Shown piece by piece: positions 27,401 to 38,500 of a stretch of DNA of 64,000 nucleotides (its first letter is position 1; every line of letters starts with the position of its first letter). The notes below the pieces were generated by a model, which worked only from the letters and a program-made list of their open reading frames with translations, did no database searches and had not been told where the DNA came from. Origin of the DNA: Rotaria macrura (lineage: Eukaryota > Rotifera > Eurotatoria > Philodinida > Philodinidae); contig OENT01000358.1 of NCBI GenBank assembly GCA_900239685.1, positions 62,001-126,000 of the forward strand. Reading direction: 5' to 3'. Position numbers and translations under genes: made by a program.

Positions 27401-27463
27401 GGACAAGCGCAGCGATATTGACGTTGACTAGCTCGAGAAACATTTGTCTAACAACTAAGAAAT

Positions 27464-28259
27464 ATGAGTGAATCATTGTTAACATCATCAAATGATTCTA
27501 TTGAATTGTCATTGACGGAGTGTGATAATGAAACCGTTGAATCGTATTCATTGGTATTTGATAAAGCTGAACATAATTTTTCTACAAGTTCGGAAATTTC
27601 ATTCATTAACGAAACCGAATCGTCACCAATCGATCAGCATGAAACAGTTACAGCAGACAAAACAAGCACTTACGTATTACAAGAAGATTCTATAAATTTT
27701 AATCCTTGGCTTTTACTATTCACACAAGATAGTGAACAAGAACAACGACCAATAGTAAGAATGTCTCTTAACAAATATTTCTAAATCACATTCGAAATTC
27801 GATTGCCCATCTTTTCTTTTCACTTATCAGAATAACCGAGATCTCTTGTGTATTCTATCACGATAAAGATATCGGCCATGAGCTCTTCCATTCTTTCTGC
27901 CTGCAATCGTTTTCACTATGAGTATAATTTGCGTTTTGATTCATCCCATTTCTCTATAAATGCATTAAATATCATTCGACTGTCGACCGATGAATTTGTA
28001 GGACGATGTCGAAACACCAATTAAAATACATCATACCACAAGTCATGTGAAAGAATCATGTGATACGAAAGGTAAATAAAACGAATCGATTTGTTTATAC
28101 TAAACAAGAACACTATTGATGTTATTCAGCGATACACTACGTAAATCCACTACAAGGTCGTTCAACAAGGAAAACAGTCGTACATAATCAGCAATATCAA
28201 TCAAAAAGGTAATATTTATTAGTAGATATAATTTTTATTTTTCTTCTTTGCATGATTTT

Positions 28260-28295
<36 letters not shown>

Positions 28296-31200
28296 CCCTC
28301 TCTTTCTATGTCTATCAATCGGACATGATCTCGCCAGTGCATTTGCTTTTCTCGATGAAAATTACCTTTCTCTATGCCCCATCTCTGTATTCACAACATG
28401 ATTTTATTTCCCTTTTTTTCCTTTTCGTCATTTTTTCTCTCGTGTTCGTCTCAATTGGTCGTCTCGTTACATACGTATAGCGACTGTTTGTGAACTTGCT
28501 TCGTCAGTCCAGACGTAGAGATCATTTTCATTTCTGTTCACGTCGTCATCATCGTCGACGGACAACAGCATTCATCCAGCTGATTTCGACAAAACATGGA
28601 TTCTTAGTTGAGATATCAAAATGTTAAAACATATTGTTCATTCTTATCATGGAAAACTTCATACAATAGATGATTTTTATCGGGATGACACAAGTACAAT
28701 AAAATCACGTTCATCATCGAACGATTTAACGTCAACAAATAGTGGTTCGTCATCATCTCCGACATCTCCATGTTCTCCAAATGGCAATTCGTATACATTT
28801 TACAACGTGTTCTCTGATTTTAAACACTCGACAGCGCCTGATGTTCTACCGGAGGAAGATGAAGATGAAAACGATAATCAATTAATTGAACATGAGTCCA
28901 CTAGTGAAGCGGCTGTCTTCTATTTAGAAGATGAACCACAGAATCATGCACCAATATCACCGCCACCAGCGTCGTCGTCATCATCATCTGTGAATCGGCC
29001 TTCGTCGATTTTTCATCGCTTTCGAAATTCTAACACTAATCACCATACGATTGTTAAGCAAATCTCGATAAATGAAAATCAATTAAATTTGACGAAATCA
29101 CGTAAAAACGAGTACAGTGATTCATCCATAAGCAAGCATCGTTTTCTTAAACGTTCAGAAACCATGGTTCCTACAAATAGCTTGACAGATAAGAAATCGC
29201 CAAGCAATGAAGATTTTCCTGAATTAACATTTTCGGCAACAACGAGTACTGTTAAAAAGCATCGTTCAATCACGTCACTATTTAGTTATTTTCATCATAA
29301 TCATCATCATAGTTCATTGTCGAAAAGTTTGGATAAATCTAATTCGATCGATACAACACAAAGCGAAAATCTTCATTCGAATAATAATGATTTTCAACGA
29401 TTAAAAATTACAAAACAAAAAATGTTGCCATCAAGTACTGAAATGAATACGCCGGTGACTAAATCTCCTCCAAAGCTTTTGCTACCAAAACTGACATCTT
29501 TATTTCATCGTCATCATTTATCTGAAGAGCATCAATGTCGCGTAGGCAATTTAAAAGCACGTCTTCATCATCGAAGACATTCGCCACCGTTAACAAATAG
29601 TGCACCTAAATTTCAGTGTCAAGATTCTAATGAACTTATAAAAGAAATCAAGCAATCAGAAGGTCAACAATATCATGATCATATTCCATATCAACGTCCT
29701 GTCAAACCGGTGGTTATGAAACGTGTTCGTACGTGGCACAATGGATTCGATTTACGACCAGTTGATCAGTGTCTTGAATATTGACTACCTTCTTTTCTTT
29801 CTTTCCTTCCTTTATATGTCTTGTGCATGTGTTTCTATTCAATAATATACACCATTCTTTTTCTTTATATCTAGAGATTCTTTCAAAAATCGACGAACAA
29901 AGTCGAGTAGCGATGATGATCAAGAATTTGAAAAATGTAATTGTTTGAAAAAACTTTCGACACCTTCTATTTTTCATCAGGATATTTCAGTTCAGATAGT
30001 TGAAAGAAAGAATCGTTACAAGGGATGACCTTTCTCTGAAAGAAAGTAATGGTTGCGCGGCGTGAACGTTTCGCCTTCTAGATTGAACATGCTCATCTTC
30101 TATCAGATTAGGAGACAGAAAAACTTGACATTCCCGTTACGAATATTCCAATTGCGTGTTTCATCGTTGTTTTCCTTCATATGCATTAGTTAAGTAAGAG
30201 AAGAATACATGCTACATCTGACACTAAACTAATACTTCTCTACCCGTAGATAAATCCAAAGGTGAATGCAGTAAGTCACTGTAGAAGTGCAGCGAATGTG
30301 GCATTGATCACAGAAAAATGATTTCCTGAGATAAGATGATTCACAAGCTGTGTGATTGACTAGATCATAGCATGTCTGTAATTGAAGACTAAAAGCAATT
30401 AGTCGACAATGATATATATGAAGCGTAGAACTTCGAATAGTTTCGTCTTTAACGAATTCGGTGTATGAGTCAGCCAACTTGCCTTGATAGGAACATAAAT
30501 TTCTTGTACATGATCAAACATCATTGGCACTTGAATAGACAATCAGAAAGATCCAAACAGACATCTAATAGAGTATGCTTCTTAACTCTGCTTCATTGAG
30601 GGAGGAAGTAGACAACTAAATTCTTAGAATACTCCTATAGGCTGTCTCAGGGTTTTCTATATATAAATATATATATATGCATACATTTATGTTGCATTCA
30701 AAGCCTCGCTACCGAAATAAAATAATATTATGGTAAGTTCAATAAGTGCAAAATTTTTGTCATACACTACTTATTGACTTTTTTTTATAAACAATGATCA
30801 AGGTGAAATCGCTCGCGCTAAGATCTAACAAGGACATCTTCTGACGCGAGATAGAAGAACTTGAAAATTTGAGCTGACATAGAGATGTGCTTAGCGGGAT
30901 GCAGACATCTAAAAGGCATAGTTTTCTTGGATTTTGTTGGAAAGAAGAGCACTGTAATCACATACGAATAGCAGAGTAAGAGCATCCTAAATCTGTCTCG
31001 AACTCGAAGACGTTTCTAATAAGCAAAAAAAGATGTATGAACTAAGTTTTGACTTGTAAATTGATCATTTCGATTGACAGGAATTACATACTCATAGATA
31101 GTTCGAAAAGCGAGTAAAAAACCCATCAGTTAATAAGAGAGGACCATAGAACTGAATGAAAATAGACTTTCTCACTGCTCGTAGATATTAATAGAATACG

Positions 31201-34200
31201 ACAAGTTTGAGTATTCTTATTTCGATTAAAAATTCAGGTAGTTGTGAATCGTTGATTTTCTTTTGATTGTACTATTTTTGAAGTTTTATAAAGAAAAGAT
31301 TTTAGAATTTTCTAAATTTCAATTCATAGTTTTACAAGAACATCAAACACCAAAACCAGTAAAATCTGCCGAGAAATCACCGGTAGTACAACGAAGAAAA
31401 AATAGAAATAGGTTCTGATTAAAGATTTGATTTGATTTTCAATAAAAAGATTTATTTTTCTTTAAAACTTTAAGTTTGAAAGATTTTATTTGCGATTCAT
31501 CGTCTTCGTCGGACGAAGAAGATCCGTCCGAATTTTATCCGAAAGTCAATCGATTGATTGAGAAAGATCTATCATGGGAAAAGTAAGATTCGTTGAAAGC
31601 CTGGCCTGCCAGAAGAATAATTTTCGTTTCTAGAGATGACGACGATGATGATTACACATCGGATGTGACCAGTCGATCGTCGTCTTCACCTTCATCAGAC
31701 GAGGATCATCGATCATCGAAAAAGAAGCAAGAAAAAACAATGTCTGTCAATTTTCTAGAATCACTTTCGCATTACGTGCCGATAGACGACAAACATGTTG
31801 ATGCTAAGAAGTAGATATTTTCCTTCAACTAACATTGTTTGTTACCAGTTGTTTTTATTTTGTTTTAACAGATATTTTCTTCAATCGGGATTTAAAAATA
31901 AAAGAAAACGAGAAGACTTGGCGCAGAAACTTTTCTCAATGTTTGATCAAGATGTCTTCTCTTCTAAAGTAATTTCCTTTGTCTTGGTACGGATCTCAAT
32001 TGGCATTGTTCTTTTTAGCTTACAGACAAAGTAACCGTTGTTTGGAGTGGTCGTTTAACATCTACAGCTGGACATTGTGCTACTCGACGTTCTGCTCAAA
32101 CATCTACGATCACACTTTCCGTCAAAGTTTGTGATTCACCAGGTTCGTACAACCATTTACTTTCATCAATTTTCACAGGAATCATTCGTGGCATTTCATT
32201 GTGTATTTCTTAGCGAGTCTCTCGAAGATTCCTAGTTCATAAAAAATACATAGAGAAAACTCCGTATGCACCAGCTCGGCCATGGAAACATGAGCTCGTT
32301 CTCCTTTCGAACATAAAGCACTTGTTTTCTTCCATCTGTCACAAACTTGCTCCTATTTAAAAAACAACTCGCATGTTCTAGTCGTACGAACAATGTTTTC
32401 ACTTTTCTATTCGAGCAACATCAGATACAAGGCAACCCTTGTAAAATATTCATCCTCAATAAAACCTAATAGATGGGTTAAAAAATTTTCAACTCGATCC
32501 GTCTTAGCATATCGAAGAAAGGGAGATGAAAGTCGACGCATTTTTTGCCAATACGATCCTAATATTTCATAGAAGACAGGCAGCACGTAGAAGTTTCGAT
32601 TCTACCACAACTTTTACCTGACTTGGTAAGGTTTAGCAGTCCTTACAGTGCCGATTTTCACCGATTAGCCGATCTCCAGAAACTGCGAAAAGAAGCATTA
32701 ATACCTCTCGATGTTTCTGATTCGTTGACACGAATGCAATGTTTATTGGTATACCATTATAAGCGAGGCTTTTCTAATAATTTCAAATCGTTTCATTGAA
32801 TGATTCTCGAGTTCTGGTGCCAGAAGAACATCATACTGCTATACGTCAAGCAAATAGTATCAATTCGACGAAAGATTTATAGTTTCCCATGAAATTAAAA
32901 ATTTTTATAGCTGGATTGCAGTCGTCTGAAGTAGAAAATTATTAAGCCCTTTGAAAACTTGGTTTCTCTCGCAAAATATCAAGAACGAGCTCTACTTTTG
33001 TCTATGCATTGTAATTCTCTCTCCGTATTCAAGCTATGAGCAACGTATCTCTGATATGAACTCTTGGTGAGTTCGAAACATACTGTTAGACTGAAGACTT
33101 GAGCTCATAAGTTTATCAGTAATTTCTTGTCAAGTATTTCTCGATTGCAATCTATTTTTCATAGCTTGTTATTTAGGACTGTGCAAATCCGATGGAACTA
33201 TAAATCACGTGAAAATAAATCCTACGCTTTACTTACTGTTGTGATGACATCGCAAGGATGCGGAATATTATTTAAATGAATTTATTGTTCAGTTTTAGTA
33301 ACAGCAGAAAAACTGATATCCGAAATAAATATGAATCTTAACGAGAATATTCGACTGTAACTATGTGATATTTTGTAGTTGCTTTTATTCGTAAGGATTA
33401 CGATGAGCATGAACGAACTTATTAGTCACTTAGATCGACAAGCAGATTGCGTACTTAAGTTACAACACAGAGCAATTACTTAGCGAATTCTGATAAAATG
33501 TCTTTTACAGTTCAAAGAAAACGGAAAAATGTGTGAATATGTTCTTACATGTCATCATAGATATGCCAGGAGATGGGCATAGGATTGACATGAAACGTTT
33601 AGATGATCTTCGACGAGGCTTTTATCTTTTGTCTACATTCGTTAAAAGACAACGGCTTTACCAAGAAGTTGCTCATAGAGGTCCCATTGAGTGCTGGAAA
33701 ATAATTTCGATATTCATAAAAGCTCTCGAATCTTTCAGAGAATTCCTTGGTTAATCTCTAGTGAAACTACTAGATTTTCCCAGGATTTAATTAATTCGAT
33801 TAACTTTAGAGCGTTGTCGTGATACCCTTTTACATGAAATGTGTCATGCTGCTGTAACATTAATTGACGGTGTCATAAATGAAGGTCATGGTCCACTATG
33901 GCGTAAATGGACTCGTAAGGCTGAACGATGTTATCCTTATCTACCAGCCATTTCAGTAAAACATACTTATGATATAAACTATAAGTTCGTTTATCGATGC
34001 ATTCAATGCCATCATAAGTAAGTTAAGAAGGCCAAGGTATTGTTTTAAAATTGATTCATCTCTACAAAAGAGTTTATCGTCATTCAAAATCGGTTGACAT
34101 CGAAGTTGATTATTGTGGAAAGTGCATGGGCAAATTTGAATTGTTATTAAATAATAATCAAACAAACGAAGTTCAAACACCGAAGAAAACCCTAACTCGA

Positions 34201-34359
34201 TATAATTTGTTCATAAGAGAACATTTTCGAACTGTGAAACAAGCTCAACCTCATTTATCAACGCCACAGTTAATGAAACATTTAAGTCAGGAGTATAAAA
34301 AGAAGATGCAACAACAAACTGACGATGATTTACCTGACTTAGAACAATTAAAAATATAA
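27464..34359 (+). CDS. GCNA: GCNA: SprT-like DNA-protein crosslink protease with acidic disordered N-terminus
   Basis: Orthologue of GCNA/ACRC, a nuclear and mainly germline SprT-family protease that counters DNA-protein crosslinks such as trapped topoisomerase (family knowledge). Eleven exons join in frame (528 codons): 27464-27754, 28002-28071, 28130-28208, 29875-29936, 31330-31411, 31475-31582, 31634-31810, 31872-31968, 32019-32142, 33810-34017, 34071-34359. The first 290 or so residues are disordered and rich in Ser, Asp and Glu (SSSSSDEEDPSEFYPKV, RDDDDDDYTSDV). The SprT domain has VVWSGRLTSTAG, then LLHEMCHA with the zinc motif HEMCH, and EGHGPLW with the third His. A zinc ribbon follows (YRCIQC...YCGKCMGKF), split by an intron. 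The C-terminus KKTLTRYNLFIREHF...SQEYKKK is the HMG-box-like end typical of this family. Length and order fit an active enzyme. Introns 3, 4 and 9 are 1666, 1393 and 1667 bp; the others are much shorter. MORN3 begins about 290 bp downstream on the same strand. Confidence 0.93.
28264..28292. repeat. (CT)n microsatellite in GCNA intron 3
   Basis: An uninterrupted CT tract within the long third intron of GCNA, about 330 bp upstream of the nested ORF. The region from here to 28500 is pyrimidine-rich. Confidence 0.95.
28621..29784 (+). CDS. Intronless 387-codon ORF nested in GCNA intron 3, function unknown
   Basis: An uninterrupted frame from ATG to TGA lies wholly inside the third intron of GCNA, on the same strand. 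The predicted protein starts MLKHIVHSYHGKLHTIDDFY and is mostly low complexity: Ser-rich (SSSSPTSPCSP), an acidic patch (PEEDEDENDN), PPPASSSSSS, and a His-rich segment (YFHHNHHHSS). It ends in a less biased block, YQRPVKPVVMKRVRTWHNGF...DQCLEY, which looks like a short conserved motif. There is no signal peptide or membrane segment. A random frame this long in AT-rich sequence is unlikely, and codon use resembles the neighbours. It could be an independent nested gene, or an alternative first or terminal exon of GCNA (a GTACGT donor-like site lies at about 29730). I do not recognise its family. Confidence 0.62.
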   Translation: MLKHIVHSYHGKLHTIDDFYRDDTSTIKSRSSSNDLTSTNSGSSSSPTSPCSPNGNSYTFYNVFSDFKHSTAPDVLPEEDEDENDNQLIEHESTSEAAVFYLEDEPQNHAPISPPPASSSSSSVNRPSSIFHRFRNSNTNHHTIVKQISINENQLNLTKSRKNEYSDSSISKHRFLKRSETMVPTNSLTDKKSPSNEDFPELTFSATTSTVKKHRSITSLFSYFHHNHHHSSLSKSLDKSNSIDTTQSENLHSNNNDFQRLKITKQKMLPSSTEMNTPVTKSPPKLLLPKLTSLFHRHHLSEEHQCRVGNLKARLHHRRHSPPLTNSAPKFQCQDSNELIKEIKQSEGQQYHDHIPYQRPVKPVVMKRVRTWHNGFDLRPVDQCLEY

Positions 34360-34644
34360 TTTTTTGTCAATCGGTTAGAGAACTATGTGTAATCTTTTTT
34401 CTTTGATTATCTTAATTGTTGATGAAATATGTTATTCTCCAAATATCGATATTATTTTCATAAACCAAAAAAAGTGGAAACAATCCTTTCTACTATAACT
34501 CACGTTCGATAGAGGTCACACTCAATTAAATGCAAGAATGTGAAAAGAAAGTGTCATCGTCTTGACAACAAGTGAAAAAATGTCTCCTGTTTTCTTTTCA
34601 TTTTACCTAGTGTATTGTGTCAATATTTTTCTTTTTGTTGTAAA

Positions 34645-35599
34645 ATGACATCTTCGCGAAACAGACAAGGTCCGCCGCCCGAACAACTATGGAAAACTTG
34701 GGATCGTCAAGCACGTAAGCAAGGCTTTCATGCAACAGTCTACTCATCGGACGGCTCACAATACAAAGGCGAATGGAAAAATGATAAGAAACATGGTGAG
34801 AAAAATCTTAAGTAAAACTAAGAATCTAAACTTTTACATCGCATAGAATAGGTAAAGGTATTTACGTATGGAAATCAACGGGAGATTTCTATGAGGGTGA
34901 TTTTGCTAATGATACACGAACTGGCTTCGGTACGTTAACTGTAAAAACTGCTGACGGAAAACTTCAAAGACAATATGCTGGCGGTTGGAAAAATAATATG
35001 AGACATGTAAGAAACTTAAAGTGATTTATTTAAAAATTCTTCTCCTTTCATTTATTATGCTACAGGGATACGGAAATTTGTTCTTTTCCGATAATGAATA
35101 TTACGAAGGCGAATTCTATGCTGACAAAAGAAATGGATGGGGCCGAATGTTCTTTGCTGATGGTTCAACATATGAAGGACAATGGCTCGATGATAGGCGA
35201 CATGGAACGGGCATGTTAAGATTAGGTTAGAAGAAATTTTAATTTTGATTCATACATTTGACTCCATTCTTGTTTACTCTTTCTAGCAAATGATAATCGG
35301 TATGAAGGTGAATGGCGTGATGATAAGAAACATGGTCATGGAAAATTCTTCTATGTTACTCGAGGACAAGTTATGGAGGGTTTATGGGTTGATGACATTT
35401 GTAAAGCAAGTGAAATGAAAGATTTCGGACGAGATCAAGCTATTCTACCGACCCCATATCCTATTCCAGACGTAAGTTTTGATTTTCTTTGATTCTCTTC
35501 AAGATAAAGAGAGAACTAAAATGTTTTTAGTTGTCGTTGGCAAAACCCGAGCAAGTGCTGGCGGAAGCAGAAGCTGGATTTTTATCGACAGATGGATAA
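34645..35599 (+). CDS. MORN3: MORN repeat-containing protein 3
   Basis: Complete MORN3 orthologue, 239 codons (human 240). Five exons in frame: 34645-34795, 34852-35006, 35066-35225, 35287-35471, 35531-35599. The N-terminus has LWKTWDRQARKQGF, equivalent to the vertebrate LWKGWDRKAQ. MORN repeats follow in tandem: YKGEWKNDKKHGKG, YEGDFANDTRTGFG, YAGGWKNNMRHGYG, YEGEFYADKRNGWG, YEGQWLDDRRHGTG and YEGEWRDDKKHGHG, then the family-specific end DFGRDQAILPTPYPIPD and VLAEAEAGF. In animals MORN3 is a ciliary or flagellar and testis-associated scaffold (family knowledge). I chose the internal ATG at 34645 because it sits where vertebrate MORN3 starts; GTG-initiated extension upstream is unlikely in a eukaryote. 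Introns are 54-61 bp. The gene follows GCNA closely on the same strand. Confidence 0.95.
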
Positions 35600-38500
35600 T
35601 ACGTTTTATGTTATTTTGTGAGACGTTTACCTGTAAAAGAGTCATTTATTTTATGAAAGGTCAATCGTTTTCCATAACGTGTGCTCAGTAAGAAGATTAA
35701 CATATGTGACTATCAACTTTTGTTCTTTCAATTATGTTCATACGAGTTCGCTGTTTCTTTTTCCGATGCCGTTTGTGTTCGACTTAATATAAATTATCAC
35801 TGACACTTCTTACATGTTACTTCTATTCAAGAAATTTTCAATGATGCTAAAACACGAACAGCCAAACAGAAGAAGTTTCATTTAGAATGGCTCAAGAATT
35901 CATTGTACTTTTCTCGATTAATATCGTCATAATGCTTTTATCCCAATTCAGCGATACCATTGCCATTGCCAATCTTTTACTCACTTCACCGCTGAAACGC
36001 CGAAAATAGTTCTACAATACAATTACTTATGCATGTTTTTTGAAGCAAAAATATAGCCAAGGAAAATGATAATCATTCATTCGAATGAAGACAACTGTTT
36101 AATAAGTCGCTTCGTGTTAAAAGACATCGGGAATAGAAATGAAACAAATACTGTAAAGATGAATGAGTTTCATATTTTTTTATGCGAAAACATACAACCT
36201 ACTGAATCTGGCAAAGATCTGATTGAAAGGTTGAGATTCGAAATTGATCTTTTTCTTGAATACATCAAAGTATGCGTTTGATGGTCAACATTCACTGGAT
36301 ATGATAAGCGAATAGACACGGATGATACAGTCAATCGATGAAACCATCAGTTAAATCGAGAAAATGGTGTAAGGCAAAGTTTTTGTCAGCAGAAATATTC
36401 AATGTCGTGTGTGGAAGTAAGACGATAGGATTGCCAATATATGATAACATCTTGTGCCAGTATGATTAGTTCAGAGAATCGATGATCGAACTAGATTATG
36501 TGATATGCTCATGTAAATTTGAATCTATACTATTGTTGTTTTTAAAAGACATTGAACGTGAGAATGACAAGGAGAAGACGTTGTGAGATTATTCAGAACA
36601 ATTTTGGATCTGTTGTTAGGAGAAAATGGCAACAGTTGCAGAAAGAGTCATTCAATCCGATCCTTGTATTACTAAGTTTTTCAATTCTTTGATTTAGCCG
36701 TGAGAAGCAGCATGACAGACAAGTAGAAATTCATTAGAGAACACAACATGAATCAGCTCTGACAGTGAACAAAAGTTAGCATTTAACGTGAACAATACAT
36801 GAGTTCTATTGGAAGCGCGTCAAGTTCGATCTGCGTAAGCTTTTAAACTAGTCATTATGTCAAATCAGCGTGTGCAGATTTGGAGATTGGGAAATATGTC
36901 CAGTGATTGTCGTATCAAGTATTAATGAAACTATATCAATTGGGAATAAATATGGTCAACGTTCGTATTTAGATTCCGTCTATATCACCGAAGACTATTT
37001 CATGTTGAATGGCGTTTTCAAAAAGCATAATGCCGATCTGTAAGATTGATGTTAGATGGAAAAAATTATTTATCGTGAAGCTTTTTGATCCAAGTGTACT
37101 AATTTAAAATGGGATCGAAATTTATATTATTCGTTTTTCTTGAACAAGTTAATAGCTAGAAAAATACAAATAGACCTATTTTCAATTGTGAAGTTGATCA
37201 ATTAATTGAAATGGTACAATAGCTGCAGTATACATATTTCGTGATGATATCCACATGAAACTTAAACGTGCCATTTTTTACCAGTTCACTAAGTATAATT
37301 TTCACTGAACCTGACATTTCACTGTAAGAAAAGGAATTAATCTTCTCGTGTACGAAAGTTCTTATCATCTTATTAGCTCGAAATAGTCGTTTTTAAATTA
37401 TGAACACATATAGATCTAACTTACTTTTCTCAGTTGCTTTAGCATTATTATTATTATTATTATCAGTATTCGTTTCTTAGCCTAATGTTTTCACAGATAT
37501 TTTAGATGATCAATCGAGAAAATATTCTAACTGAACTCCGTATACTAAGGCATGCTCCTAATTATAATTCATTTCAAAAATAAATACATACAGTTAATTG
37601 TTTCGATATCTATTGTATTGTTGGGAAAGTTTCATATGCATTTTATCATGTTGCCGTTGTACTGTGTTGATATACGGGTCTAGAACCGTTGGAGCACAAG
37701 AATACTTGCTCATAAACTATAAAGTAGGGGAAACATGCAGTCCTGGGTAAATGTGGCTGATCTCTCTAGAACTAAGTATGAAACGAAAGACATTGAACAT
37801 TCACATCCATGTCAAGAACCTCACGCACTTCGAAATCGAAAAAGTTTGATAATCTTCAGTTTCCTAAATTTTGTATTTGATATGACAGAATTCATCGCAC
37901 TGATTACAAATATAATACTATTGATGAAATACGAATGAATGAAAATGAAAACATTCATGGTTCAAATCTTCATCGGATGAGTCAGGAAGTAACACATGAT
38001 CAAAAATGAATGGAGTCTATTTTCAAAGTTTTAACGTACGGTACAGTGCCTTCAAAAATGAAAACGCATGATTCGGTTTGGGTTTCATTAAATGAATCTC
38101 AATGGAAATGACACGATTTCTTTTAGAAAAATTTCAATTACGTATACTCCGTCGTGATAATAATGAAATAGGTACGTAATCTAGGTGCTGTAAACAATTG
38201 CACACATGAGTAAACGGACAATTGAGCCTTCATCGATTGATTCAACATGAGGAATAAGATCAATATTCTTTTCACACTCAGTGAAATAGAAGATAAATTT
38301 ATGTCAGCATGCGTCTTCTTATTATTTGGATGCTTCACGGATACTTACGTCCATTATTTGCAAGACAATCATCTTTACAGAGACCAAAAAGTATTTCAAA
38401 TGAATAAATCTCAGACATTAATCTAATCCTCACTCATATTTATTTGGTGGTATTAGACATTTTTCTATGCCAAAATTGTTAATTCTTTCAGACGCAAGGA

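Larger units (their letters stand above)
20099..27463. other. Long gene-free interval
   Basis: More than 7 kb with no gene I can support. Short open frames occur on both strands (for example 22951-23223 minus, 25456-25665 minus, 26204-26425 plus), but none has a recognised motif, splice context or start. A T/C-rich (CT)n tract ends in TTTCAG at about 25016. The 27.3-27.46 kb end holds the presumed promoter and leader of GCNA. Confidence 0.4.

Noticed and set aside
33953..34180. 75-codon minus-strand frame
   Set aside because: It is antisense to the zinc-ribbon exons of GCNA.
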